Origin: Paenibacillus nanensis
GTDB taxonomy: Bacteria > Bacillota > Bacilli > Paenibacillales > Paenibacillaceae
Length of the DNA stretch: 64,000 bases
Direction: 5' to 3'
NCBI RefSeq assembly: GCF_003583765.1
Contig: NZ_QXQA01000002.1
Coordinates: 434,001-498,000, forward strand
This document shows, in pieces, positions 1 to 9,055 of the stretch. The notes beneath the pieces were generated by a model. That model was not told the DNA's origin. It worked only from the letters and a program-made list of their open reading frames with translations, and searched no databases. Made by a program: the position numbers and the translations under genes. How positions within the stretch are numbered: the first letter of the stretch is position 1; each line of letters opens with the position of its first letter.

Positions 1-804
1 GTCACGGTCGCGGTTACTCCGGTTACGGACGATCCGCACCGGCTGCACGAATTCGTCAAGCAGGCGAAAGAAGCCTCCCTCCTGCGATTTTTTGCGGGCA
101 GATCATCCATTATCGAAACGAGCAGCCTTGCGAATGACCTGAAATCCTACTCGTTCCCGGTCAGCAAAGAAAAACGGATGATCGAGGCTTTGATGGCCGG
201 CAAAACAAGCGATGCAAAGACGCTGTTTGCGGAGATTATGCAGGGCACGTCAGGGTACCCGATCTCGGCCGCCGTTCTGGCAGCCAAGCACTTGAATGTG
301 GCGCTGCATAATATGCTGGAAGAGATTGAAAGAAACGGGTCTCTCCAGCTCGGCTTCGGCACGGAAATCGTTGTTCCCGGCTTCGAGCATTTCGAGACGC
401 TCGAAGAGATGACGGCCGCGTTTGACGACTTCTTCGACTCTTTAAAATCAAGAATTGTCGAGAAGCGGAGCGGCAGGCAGGAGGAGCTGATCCGTAAAAT
501 TAACGACATGATTGCTGAACGTTATATGGACTCGAATTTGAGTCTGAATTACATTGCGGATGCGCTGAACATGTCAACCTATCATATTAGCCGGGTTTAT
601 CGCCAACAGACGCTTACGACCATCGTCGACGTTATTAATCAGGTCCGCATGGATCATGCCCAAAAAATGCTTCTGGGCAGCGATGCTCCAGTATCGGAGA
701 TCGCGGAAAAAACCGGCTATACAAGCAGCTCTTATTTCCACCGTATGTTCAAGAAGCTATACGGCGTGACCCCTTCGGAATTCAGAAACGCGAAGAGCGG
801 GTAG
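1..804 (+). CDS. AraC-family transcriptional regulator, C-terminal part (5' end outside window)
   Basis: The reading frame is open from base 1 to the stop at 802-804, so the start lies upstream of the window. The last ~100 residues form a two-helix-turn-helix AraC DNA-binding domain: first helix pair around 'SLNYIADALNMSTYHISRVYR', second around 'VSEIAEKTGYTSSSYFHRMFKKLYGVTPSEFR', the classical AraC signature. The ~165 visible residues before it, with a 'FPVSKEKRMIEALMAGK' segment, resemble the linker region of the large membrane-bound AraC regulators common in Paenibacillus. The sensor part cannot be seen. It converges on the GH43 gene at 862 and probably belongs to a sugar locus to the left. 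Family call is firm; the ligand is unknown. Confidence 0.9.
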   Translation, partial: VTVAVTPVTDDPHRLHEFVKQAKEASLLRFFAGRSSIIETSSLANDLKSYSFPVSKEKRMIEALMAGKTSDAKTLFAEIMQGTSGYPISAAVLAAKHLNVALHNMLEEIERNGSLQLGFGTEIVVPGFEHFETLEEMTAAFDDFFDSLKSRIVEKRSGRQEELIRKINDMIAERYMDSNLSLNYIADALNMSTYHISRVYRQQTLTTIVDVINQVRMDHAQKMLLGSDAPVSEIAEKTGYTSSSYFHRMFKKLYGVTPSEFRNAKSG

Positions 805-825
805 CTGCAGCAGGAGCAATGAAAC

Positions 826-851
826 GGGCCGCGGACAATTGTCCGCGGCCC
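826..851. terminator. Perfect 13-bp inverted repeat between convergent genes
   Basis: GGGCCGCGGACAA is followed directly by its exact reverse complement, between the stops of the AraC gene (+) and the GH43 gene (-). There is no clear T-run on either side, so it may be a weak bidirectional terminator or simply an RNA-stabilising hairpin. Confidence 0.55.
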
Positions 852-861
852 TGCTCGGCAT

Positions 862-3800
862 TTATGGAAGGAGATATTGTGCGTCTCGAAGCAGAATCGA
901 AGCCGCTTCGCTTGAAATGTGCTTGCCGCTCTGCGCGTTGACTTCGTTCACAAAGCTTTCCAGATTGTTATGCTGCAGCTTCTTGAGAAGACTGTTGGCG
1001 ATTCCCTGATTATCGATCGCTCCGCCTGCTTGGAACTGAAGGATCAGCTGCTGCATCGACTCCAGGCTCGTTGTCGTCTCAAACGTCATGATGGCCTTGG
1101 CTTGATTGCCCGCCAGATCCGCCGCGCTAATTTCGAGAACATGCTGCCCAAGCGTCAGCTCATACATCGAGATGACCTTGCCGTTCTCGATAGGGACGCC
1201 ATCCAAGGAAGCCGCGATAGACGAATCATGTACGCCCGATAACGAATCTTCCGCCATGAATGTTACCGTTGCCGTTTCGGAGCCCATGTAGCCTCCTTCC
1301 TTCAGACCTTGGATCTCAATCGCCGGCGCTGATTTGTCGATCTTGACCTGAGCCGTGCGCGGTTCTTCCCTATTGCCTGCAGCATCCACGCTCCAGTACG
1401 TAACGGCATGCGTTCCTTCCTCCGTTAGAAGAATGGTATTCCCGCTTTGTTCCGGTCCGCCATTTACAGTGAACAAGGTCAACGTCACATCCGACTCGTC
1501 GTCTTCGGCTTGCAGCGTAACGACGACATCTTGATTGACCCATCCTTCCGGAGCATCGTCGATTGTCGTTGGAGGCGTTTGATCGGCTGCGGCCGAATAG
1601 ATTTGCACTTCTACGAGCCCGCTTCCCCAGCCGTTGCTGAGCGCATTATTATTTACGCGCCTGACCTCATTCACCTTGAGCTTCACATACCGGTAACGTC
1701 CGCTCAGCTTATCCGAGTTGAAGCCGGCCCACATATTCGTGCTGTTGTCGACCAGCAGCGTCCAGCTCTCGTTATCCGTAGAACCGAATATCTGATACCG
1801 GTGGTACATTTCCGAACCGTTATAAAGCCTGTAAGCTACGTCGATTCGCGCTAAATCATATTCGGCTCCCAAATCCATCGTATAGTCATACGGAGCGGCA
1901 AGACCGCCGAAGAAGTGGGTTCCGTCGCCCGATGTTCTCAGATTGAAGGCGTATCCGTCATTCGCCTTCTCGATTCCTGTGACGGCATCGTTATTGGTAA
2001 CGGTCGCGTTTTTGCCTTGCGATACAAGCGTTAACGCGGGAATCTGCACGTTTCCTGTCGCCGCATCCAGCTTCCACCCCGGCGTATAAGCAACCCGGGC
2101 CGTATGCTCCGCTTGGTCAAACGTGATCGGGAGCCACACATAACGCGAATCGGATAGCTGGCTAGACCGCCATCTGTCCCCCATATACACATATGCGTTC
2201 GAGCCGTCCGCGCTGGTCAGCTTCATAATGTTGGTCGGCTGGCTGTAATACGTGCTGTTGTTGCCAAACGCGTATTTCTCAACAATCAGTCCGTCCGCTC
2301 CTTTAACTGGCGTCCAGCCATGCGGATCCGTTAGATCGGCGTTGTAGCTTACGGTGCCCTGGTTCGGCAGCCAGCCCGACTGTCCGGAGGATATCATGTA
2401 ATAGCCGTCATCGGTTCGCACAACGGCCGGCGCCTCGCGCCCAACGCCCTCATAGAAGTTGTAGGATTCAAAGTCGGCCGCTTTCGTTGCAGGATCGCTG
2501 AACGTATAGGTCGTAAAATCCACATCGGTATATGCTTCATTCAACCGGTGAATTCGCATGGAATGTCCTTCCGACGAAACCAGATAAGCCGCCCCGTCCT
2601 CTTCGGCAAATACCGTGAAGTCGCGTGAGACATACCCCATTTGCGAAACGTCGCTCTGGGCACTGGACGGAACGGCAACCTTGATCCCGCTTGATTTATA
2701 ATATTCGGAATCGAGGAATACGCCGTTGTCCGACCGCCAGTTGCGCAGCTTCCCGCCCGGGCGCCAGTGCCCGAGGAAGGTATACGGTCCTGCGACATGG
2801 TCGGCCGTCGCAACCGCAACTTGGCTGCTGGAGTAGCTGCCCGCTGTTTCCCAATGCCCCCAGAGCACATATTTTTTTGTTTTCTCATTATAAAGCAGCT
2901 TAGGCCGTTCCCATTTGTTATCCAGAAGGCCGAATTCCGCGCCCTCCACGGTTTGGGAGAACGGAGTCAGAATATCTCCCTCATTCGTCCAGTTCACTAA
3001 ATCGCGCGAAGAATACAGCGACACGGCATGGAAGCTTGCGCAATTGTGAATTTTATTTTCTCCTACCCAGTAGTAGATGGGTTTGCCGTCTTCCGCCGTT
3101 TGCTGCAAGAAGCCGCCCCCGTGAGCTTGGATCGGATTTCCTTCCGTATCGTACCATATCTCCCCGACCGGCACGCCGGCTTCCGAATAGTTCACCACGT
3201 TTTCCGGATGCACGACCTGCGCCCATAGGAAAGCTTCGTCCAGTTGCAGAGCCGCCCGGTCGATTTCCCATTGCGTCGCGGAAGGATCGGTCAGCTTCGC
3301 CTCGGCATTCGCAAGCGCGGCCGTTATCGCCTTCCACGTCGCGTTCGTGTAGTCCCCTCTAGCCGTGTCCTTTTTCTCGTCGTACTTTGCCTGAAGCGCC
3401 GATTTGTCCAGATGCGGCGTGCCGAAAACGGCCAGTTCAATAATGCCGTCGGCCCATGTCGCGCCCTGTCCGTTATGCACGTTAATAATTTGATTAACGG
3501 TTAAACGAACATAGCGATAGTGCCCCGAATCGGATATCGGATTGGTCACGAAACCAACCACATTGTTGGCTGAACCATCCGCAAGCTCCGTCCAGCTCTC
3601 GTTATCCAAGCTTCCTTCTAATGTATAGCGGTAGACGGCATCGGAGCCGTTAACCTCTCTAGTGGTCAGGTTGATTTCAGACAGCTCGGCGGCTTGCTCC
3701 AGATCAATTACAATATGATAGGGCAATGAAGCGTGCTGCACGCGCGGAGCCGACGCCAAATCCGCTCCGTCCGTTACGGCTTTAGCATCCAGCCCTTGGG

Positions 3801-6800
3801 AGTCGACAGCCCTCTTCCCCAAAGAGAGATATTGTCCGGACTGGACCGGAATCATCCCGTATACAGGGTCCAGGTCCAGCTGATGGAACCAGTCGGCCGT
3901 CGCTATTCCTTGATGGAAAACCATCGGGAACAATCTTGCGTAAGTGCCCATCGGGTCTTTAAAGCTGCCGGCATATTGCGCTCCCCAGTGGTAGCCGTTC
4001 TCCGCAAACGCGATTCGCCCGTTTGCCCCCGTCCATTGCCTTACCCCGTTCGCCTGCGTAGCAAAGGTAGAACCGTTGCCGATCGGTCTCAGCGGCGTCC
4101 ATTCCCCGTCGATAGACTCTGCGGAGGCATATTCCGCTTGGCTCGGGTACCAGCCGTTAGCCGTAGAGCCGAAGAAATAATAACGGCCGTCGTATTTCAT
4201 GACAGTCGGCGATTCTTTATGCTTGCCCGCGAATACCATATTGACATGCTCAATGGGCTGTTCCCAGTCCGCATCGAGTCGAACGACGGCGATATCGCTG
4301 TTCGTGTTCGTTGCGAAAAACAAATAAGCGGTATGGTCATCGTCCACAAACAGCGACATGTCGCGCGAATCCATGTCAAACGGCCGGCCTCTGAAGGTCG
4401 CCGAAAAGTCGCTGCCGCCTGGCGTTACCGAGCCAAGAAAGACGGCTGCACGTCCGTACCCGCTGCTGGCTTCCTCATGGGCGACGAAGACGATTTTCCC
4501 GTTATTCGGATTCAGCCGGTAGCCTTCCATCTCCACGCGCATATCTTCGAAGGAGCCCAGCAAACGATCGTTGCCGTATGTGCGTCCGTCGGTCCCCGTC
4601 TGTTCGTATAGGCTTGTCGTCACAACCCCCGTAGCGCTGTCTTTTACGCCCTTGTAAACATAGTGATACCAAGTGTCGCCGACTTTAACGCCGTAGGTGT
4701 CCCCCTCTCCCAGATTGTCCGCGCCGGTATAGTTATTTTTCTTTTGCGTAACCGCCGAAGCGTCATAGGAGAATGTACGCACCGTATTCGTCTCGGCAAG
4801 CGCGATCTGCTTGCCGCCGCTGAAAGCGGTTATGGTGTACGTGTAATCCTTCTCAACCTCGAGTCCGTATTCATCTACGGTATCTCCGTAGGTCCTGTTG
4901 ATCAGCGTATCGCCGCGATAAACCTCATAATAGTCTGCGCTTGAGATGACCGGCCAAGAAATTTTCACATTGTTGACCGTGTCTTCCCCATCCAAGCGAA
5001 ACACGTTTGCGGTAGCCGCCCATGCGCTGCCGAAATAATGGACGCTTGTAACCGCGCTCCTATTCCCATTTGGCGCAATGGCAGCCGCTTTGACGGTTGT
5101 GCCGTTCACGACCTCAAATGGCTCCGTATACGGGATGCTTTCCACGGTTGGATCGGTTCCGTCGACGGTATAATAAATGTACCCATTCCCTGCCGGATGC
5201 GTTATCGTAACGGGGCCATAGATTTGTCCGGCAGCAGGCGTAATAACCGGCGGAATATTCGTAACCCGGTATTCGATCATATCTGCTGACGAAAGAGCCT
5301 TGCTGAAGATTTGAACATTATCGATTAGTCCGGCATAATATTCGCCCGATCCCCAGTTGCCTTTCCCGACTTGAACAATGCCGCCGGACGCGCCGACTAT
5401 ATCGGGTAAAGCATGACTGCTCGCTGCCGCGGCTACGAGTTCTCCATCGATATACAGCTTGCTGTCCTCCGCTGAAAGGACGACATCCACATGCTTCCAC
5501 TCCGCGCTGCCGCCGGCTTGCGCGCTCTCTGGACGCGAACCGCTGTTGTTATACCGCTCCAGAGTTACGGAGCTCGGCGTATCTAGAATGCCGAGATAAC
5601 GTTCGCTCAAATACGTCTGCGCGGCGGTATTGGGAGCCGCGAAAAACGTCCAGCCGGCGCCCCCGCTCGCCTTGCTGTCGTACGAAATTGTCATTTCGTG
5701 AAGACCGGCGAGAAGCGGCGTTCCGTCTTCCTTCGTTACATTCAGCCAAAATGTGTTCCCCAGATTCGCCGCTTTTCCGTTTCCTTGGAAAGAGTCGGCA
5801 TAGCTGGCCGTCCCTTGAACGGCAGCTTTCGCTCCGCCGCCAACAAGCCCTTTAGCCGCATCATCGAAATTGAAGTCCGCAATTAAATAATCCCCCGCGT
5901 CAATCGGCGGCACCACAACCGTATAATCCTGACTGTAGCCGAACCAGCTCATGGTCAGAATCACTTGTTTGGCGCTTGCGCCCTTAGCCGGACGATGGAT
6001 AACGCCGGCGCTTGGATCAATAACGCTTGTGTCGCTCGAGGTCCAGACGATGTTGGGATCGCGAAACAGCGACATCTCGCGAAGCTCCATCCCGTCGGTC
6101 AGCGGCTTCATCGCAAGCAAGTCGTTCCAGGTAAACCCGCGAATTTCATTCGCCAAATAAGACGCCGCATGATCATTAAGCGCGTCGTTAAAGATACGGA
6201 CATCGCGGTAGTGAGAGTCGAGATTGGAGAAGGTCGCGATCGTACGGTTCAGCCGGAATACCCCGTTGCCGATTTCGTCTGCGCCTATGCCGTTGGAAGA
6301 GGCCTCCGCCGCCTTAACGCCGTCGACCCAAACCGTCAGCTTGCCCGTACCGGCTGTGCCGTCTACCGAAATGGTATAATTGTGCCACATATCGGCTGCC
6401 GGCGCCGGGAACGACGCAACGACGGCGTCCGTTCCGCCTTGCTTCAGCACGACGGCGGCCGTACCGCTGCCATAGTATGGCCGAAGCGTAATGTTCGTGT
6501 TGTTATCCTTCCCATAAGAAAATAGCGTATTGACGGCGCTGGTCTGGCGCGTCTGCGTCCCGTTCAACTTCACATGGAACGAAAAAGCGATTTGATCCCC
6601 CGTTACAGGAGTCCCCGGATTGGTTCCCGCAATATGTCCGTCATTCGCATTGCCCGGGTTAACCAATGAGACGAATTCCGCTTTCCAGGACGGAAAGCTG
6701 CCGGACAGCGTCTGTGCCGGATTAAGCTTATTCTGATATTGATACGCGCTATTTAACGGGTAATGCGCCACCGTAACCGCGTCAAGCTCGCTTACATCGA

Positions 6801-6924
6801 AGTCCGCGTTCGCCGCCGCGCCGGTTGGCAGCATAACCGCACTCATGAATACGCTTACAATTAATAGCATGAGAAATGGCTTTCGAAACGTCAGCCCGGC
6901 ATGATTCCTTAGCCCAGAATACAT
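862..6924 (-). CDS. Giant secreted multidomain protein with two GH43-type propellers
   Basis: A 2,020-residue exported polysaccharide-degrading protein. By residue (first ATG counted as 1): signal peptide 1-41; LamG/concanavalin-like domains ~50-262 and ~345-555; chitobiase C-terminal (CHB_HEX_C) repeat ~560-633; FN3-like ~635-720; GH43-type propeller 1 ~730-1045 (contains 'DMSLFVDDDHTAYL'); F5/8C CBM ~1047-1170; FIVAR helical module ~1175-1235; GH43-type propeller 2 ~1240-1605, with the 'AHGGGFL' and 'SLYSSRDLVNW' motifs typical of exo-beta-1,3-galactanase-like GH43 proteins; second F5/8C ~1630-1780; two Ig-like repeats ~1785-1950; C-terminal FIMAH-like helical domain ~1955-2022. An ATG at 6930 abuts the AAAGGAGA ribosome site, so the ATG at 6924, seven bases away, is the likelier start. 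No SLH anchor. Galactan or arabinogalactan as substrate is an inference. Confidence 0.85.
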   Translation of the reverse strand: MYSGLRNHAGLTFRKPFLMLLIVSVFMSAVMLPTGAAANADFDVSELDAVTVAHYPLNSAYQYQNKLNPAQTLSGSFPSWKAEFVSLVNPGNANDGHIAGTNPGTPVTGDQIAFSFHVKLNGTQTRQTSAVNTLFSYGKDNNTNITLRPYYGSGTAAVVLKQGGTDAVVASFPAPAADMWHNYTISVDGTAGTGKLTVWVDGVKAAEASSNGIGADEIGNGVFRLNRTIATFSNLDSHYRDVRIFNDALNDHAASYLANEIRGFTWNDLLAMKPLTDGMELREMSLFRDPNIVWTSSDTSVIDPSAGVIHRPAKGASAKQVILTMSWFGYSQDYTVVVPPIDAGDYLIADFNFDDAAKGLVGGGAKAAVQGTASYADSFQGNGKAANLGNTFWLNVTKEDGTPLLAGLHEMTISYDSKASGGAGWTFFAAPNTAAQTYLSERYLGILDTPSSVTLERYNNSGSRPESAQAGGSAEWKHVDVVLSAEDSKLYIDGELVAAAASSHALPDIVGASGGIVQVGKGNWGSGEYYAGLIDNVQIFSKALSSADMIEYRVTNIPPVITPAAGQIYGPVTITHPAGNGYIYYTVDGTDPTVESIPYTEPFEVVNGTTVKAAAIAPNGNRSAVTSVHYFGSAWAATANVFRLDGEDTVNNVKISWPVISSADYYEVYRGDTLINRTYGDTVDEYGLEVEKDYTYTITAFSGGKQIALAETNTVRTFSYDASAVTQKKNNYTGADNLGEGDTYGVKVGDTWYHYVYKGVKDSATGVVTTSLYEQTGTDGRTYGNDRLLGSFEDMRVEMEGYRLNPNNGKIVFVAHEEASSGYGRAAVFLGSVTPGGSDFSATFRGRPFDMDSRDMSLFVDDDHTAYLFFATNTNSDIAVVRLDADWEQPIEHVNMVFAGKHKESPTVMKYDGRYYFFGSTANGWYPSQAEYASAESIDGEWTPLRPIGNGSTFATQANGVRQWTGANGRIAFAENGYHWGAQYAGSFKDPMGTYARLFPMVFHQGIATADWFHQLDLDPVYGMIPVQSGQYLSLGKRAVDSQGLDAKAVTDGADLASAPRVQHASLPYHIVIDLEQAAELSEINLTTREVNGSDAVYRYTLEGSLDNESWTELADGSANNVVGFVTNPISDSGHYRYVRLTVNQIINVHNGQGATWADGIIELAVFGTPHLDKSALQAKYDEKKDTARGDYTNATWKAITAALANAEAKLTDPSATQWEIDRAALQLDEAFLWAQVVHPENVVNYSEAGVPVGEIWYDTEGNPIQAHGGGFLQQTAEDGKPIYYWVGENKIHNCASFHAVSLYSSRDLVNWTNEGDILTPFSQTVEGAEFGLLDNKWERPKLLYNEKTKKYVLWGHWETAGSYSSSQVAVATADHVAGPYTFLGHWRPGGKLRNWRSDNGVFLDSEYYKSSGIKVAVPSSAQSDVSQMGYVSRDFTVFAEEDGAAYLVSSEGHSMRIHRLNEAYTDVDFTTYTFSDPATKAADFESYNFYEGVGREAPAVVRTDDGYYMISSGQSGWLPNQGTVSYNADLTDPHGWTPVKGADGLIVEKYAFGNNSTYYSQPTNIMKLTSADGSNAYVYMGDRWRSSQLSDSRYVWLPITFDQAEHTARVAYTPGWKLDAATGNVQIPALTLVSQGKNATVTNNDAVTGIEKANDGYAFNLRTSGDGTHFFGGLAAPYDYTMDLGAEYDLARIDVAYRLYNGSEMYHRYQIFGSTDNESWTLLVDNSTNMWAGFNSDKLSGRYRYVKLKVNEVRRVNNNALSNGWGSGLVEVQIYSAAADQTPPTTIDDAPEGWVNQDVVVTLQAEDDESDVTLTLFTVNGGPEQSGNTILLTEEGTHAVTYWSVDAAGNREEPRTAQVKIDKSAPAIEIQGLKEGGYMGSETATVTFMAEDSLSGVHDSSIAASLDGVPIENGKVISMYELTLGQHVLEISAADLAGNQAKAIMTFETTTSLESMQQLILQFQAGGAIDNQGIANSLLKKLQHNNLESFVNEVNAQSGKHISSEAASILLRDAQYLLP

Positions 6925-7033
6925 GATCATTCTCCTTTCGTTTTTTCACGAATGACAGCCGTCCAGCAGAAATGATATCCCCCCTTGCCTACATTATGGT
7001 TTTCAGCCATTCTGAACAATCGCTTCCACCAAG

Positions 7034-7063
7034 AGTATAATCGGTTCGTCCCTTGCGGGTAAA
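7034..7063 (-). promoter_or_regulatory. Possible sigma-A promoter of the giant GH43 gene
   Basis: On the minus strand TTTACC (-35) and TATACT (-10) are 18 bp apart, about 110 bases upstream of the start. The -10 is good and the -35 mediocre. A short inverted repeat (ATAC...GTAT near 7070-7084) lies just upstream. Confidence 0.4.
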
Positions 7064-7170
7064 TTGAACATACCTTTCATGTATGCACAAAACTGCGATC
7101 CGCCTGGTCAACAAATTTGATTTGTATGAACAAAAGCCGCTTTTTAGCGTCACACTTGTCTGATCCAATA

Positions 7171-7194
7171 GAAAAACCGCCCGAAGGCGGCTTT
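7171..7194 (-). terminator. Rho-independent terminator of the GH43/ABC operon
   Basis: On the minus strand GCCGCC-TTCG-GGCGG is followed by TTTTT, just after the stop of the 604-residue GH43 gene. It closes the long operon that begins at 15678. Confidence 0.9.
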
Positions 7195-7206
7195 CCTGTG
7201 TAATCT

Positions 7207-9021
7207 CTAAAGCTGTACCCGCTCCATCCATCCTTCATGGTCGAAGGTTAGCGGAGTGATGCAGGTTTCGCGATGAAACCCCTTCCCATCCGTGAACCTT
7301 GTGAGAGGCGTAACGAACCGGTGATACGCAATGTAATAGTTATCGGTGCCAGGCTCCTGAAGAATCGAATGATGAGCGGTGCCAAGCATATCTTTTTCCT
7401 TGTTTTTGGCTAGAACGACATGACGGTACGTGATCGGTCCGTACAGCTTCTCCGCTGTGCCGTACTTCACATGATAATCCTCGCTGCCGGTATCGTCGCA
7501 AGACCAGGTGAAATGGTATAGGCCGCCTCGCTTCAGAACGGTGATCGCTTCCCGGAAGTCTACCGCGCCCTCTACATTTTTCATCGTCTCCTCCACAATC
7601 GAAACCATATCCTCGCCTAACTGCACAATGGCGGCGTGACTGTTGCCGAACAGCAGGTAAGGCGTGCCGTCCTCCTCGATGAAGACGGACGGATCGATTG
7701 TCTGCCCCATCCGAATGCCAAGCCGGTCCATCAATCCCATCGTAAGCAGCGGCTCCGGCTCAGCGCGGAACGGACCCGCCGGATTATCGGCAACCGCAAC
7801 GCCGATGGCGCTTTTTCCGTCGTGCATTTTACCGCAGAAATAATAATAGTACTTGCCGTTTTTGCTGGCGATCGCCGGAGCCCATGCGCTGCCGACGGCC
7901 CAAGGAACATCCTCCGTCGCAAGATCCAAGATGACGCCTTCATCCTTCCAATTTCGCATATCCTCCGACGAAAAGACATGAAACTGCGTGCCCGACCAGC
8001 CGGTGAAGCCATCGGTTGTAGGGTACAAATAATAGCGGTCCCCGAACTTCGCAAGATCCGGATCGGCGAACTGCCCCGCCAATACCTGATGGCCGTCGCC
8101 AAAGGCCGCGATCAGGCGATGGCATTCCTCGGCGGTAATCGGAAGAACGCCGCCGTGGCGTTTTTTCGTTTTCCCCAAATGGTAGGCCCCATCCGGAAGC
8201 ACCTGGAACTGAGCGTTCCCCAGGTCGGAGGTTACCAAAGGAAGATAGCCCTTTCCTTCCGCGTAACGGTCCACAATGAGGCACCACTCCTCGCGGTCGT
8301 TGAACTTATAGATTTGCGGACCTTCCACGCCCATCAGCGCCTCTAAAACCGGCGAGCTTAGCACGGCAAAAGAATCCTTGTCCAGCGACGCACTTTTTTC
8401 AACCCGTATATTTTTCGTTGTTTCATCCTTCGAAAAGCGGTAATAGCTGCCGTTATGAGCGATGATCGTCGTATCGATGATGTGGTTTTCCCTCTCGATA
8501 TACTTCTCGGCCGGGGTGAAGCTGCGGAAATCTTTGGTGCGGGCGCTGTAAATTTTATGCTTCCGCTCCGTTTCATGCGGCTCCTGCGTCGCGGAAGCCC
8601 AGAATACAAGGAAATTATCCGCCGCTTCGTCATAAATAGCTTCCGGCGCCCAGACGCAGCCGGCGCCGGGAATGCCGACCGTGACGGCCCATGGCTCCGA
8701 CCAATGCACCAGATCAGCGGATTCCCATACGATCATATCGCGGCTCCCCGCGTTCACTGCGGCGGACCAGCCCTTTCCGCTCGCGATGCGAAGATCGGTG
8801 GCGATCAGATAAAATTTGTCCTCTTTGGGGGAACGCACGAGAAACGGATCTCTCACGCCCTTCTCTCCCAGCTCGGAACGGAGAACCGGCAAGCCCGCGT
8901 TCAAATCCTTCCAATGAAGCCCGTCCTCGCTGTACGAGAAATAGACCTGCTCGCCGTCCGCGTCCTCGCCGATAAAATGCGCAAAGAGATAACCCGAAAA
9001 TTTGCGATCCTGTTCATTCAA
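7207..9021 (-). CDS. Tandem GH43-family glycoside hydrolase (two propellers)
   Basis: A 604-residue protein without signal peptide, hence cytoplasmic. It fuses two GH43-type beta-propellers. The N-terminal one (~10-300) starts with 'YLFAHFIGE' and has candidate catalytic residues D58 (RDP), D183 (IIDTTI) and E233 (VEGP). The C-terminal one (~315-604) is a more classical GH43 module with D320 (FADPDL), D443 (TIDPSVF) and E491 (FREAITV). Both triads look intact. The N-terminal half is paralogous to the two single-domain GH43 genes earlier in the operon. It is the last gene, with GGGAGGA ten bases before the ATG. A role in cleaving imported arabino- or xylo-type oligosaccharides is inferred from the family and context; exact specificity cannot be read from sequence. 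Confidence 0.85.
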   Translation of the reverse strand: MNEQDRKFSGYLFAHFIGEDADGEQVYFSYSEDGLHWKDLNAGLPVLRSELGEKGVRDPFLVRSPKEDKFYLIATDLRIASGKGWSAAVNAGSRDMIVWESADLVHWSEPWAVTVGIPGAGCVWAPEAIYDEAADNFLVFWASATQEPHETERKHKIYSARTKDFRSFTPAEKYIERENHIIDTTIIAHNGSYYRFSKDETTKNIRVEKSASLDKDSFAVLSSPVLEALMGVEGPQIYKFNDREEWCLIVDRYAEGKGYLPLVTSDLGNAQFQVLPDGAYHLGKTKKRHGGVLPITAEECHRLIAAFGDGHQVLAGQFADPDLAKFGDRYYLYPTTDGFTGWSGTQFHVFSSEDMRNWKDEGVILDLATEDVPWAVGSAWAPAIASKNGKYYYYFCGKMHDGKSAIGVAVADNPAGPFRAEPEPLLTMGLMDRLGIRMGQTIDPSVFIEEDGTPYLLFGNSHAAIVQLGEDMVSIVEETMKNVEGAVDFREAITVLKRGGLYHFTWSCDDTGSEDYHVKYGTAEKLYGPITYRHVVLAKNKEKDMLGTAHHSILQEPGTDNYYIAYHRFVTPLTRFTDGKGFHRETCITPLTFDHEGWMERVQL

Positions 9022-9055
9022 AGTGATGTCCTCCCTCTCTGTTTTTCGATTGCCT

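Noticed and set aside
6989-7231. 80-codon minus-strand open frame between two GH43 genes
   Set aside because: It begins inside the upstream gene's 3' end, crosses a strong terminator and the promoter region, and has no ribosome site.
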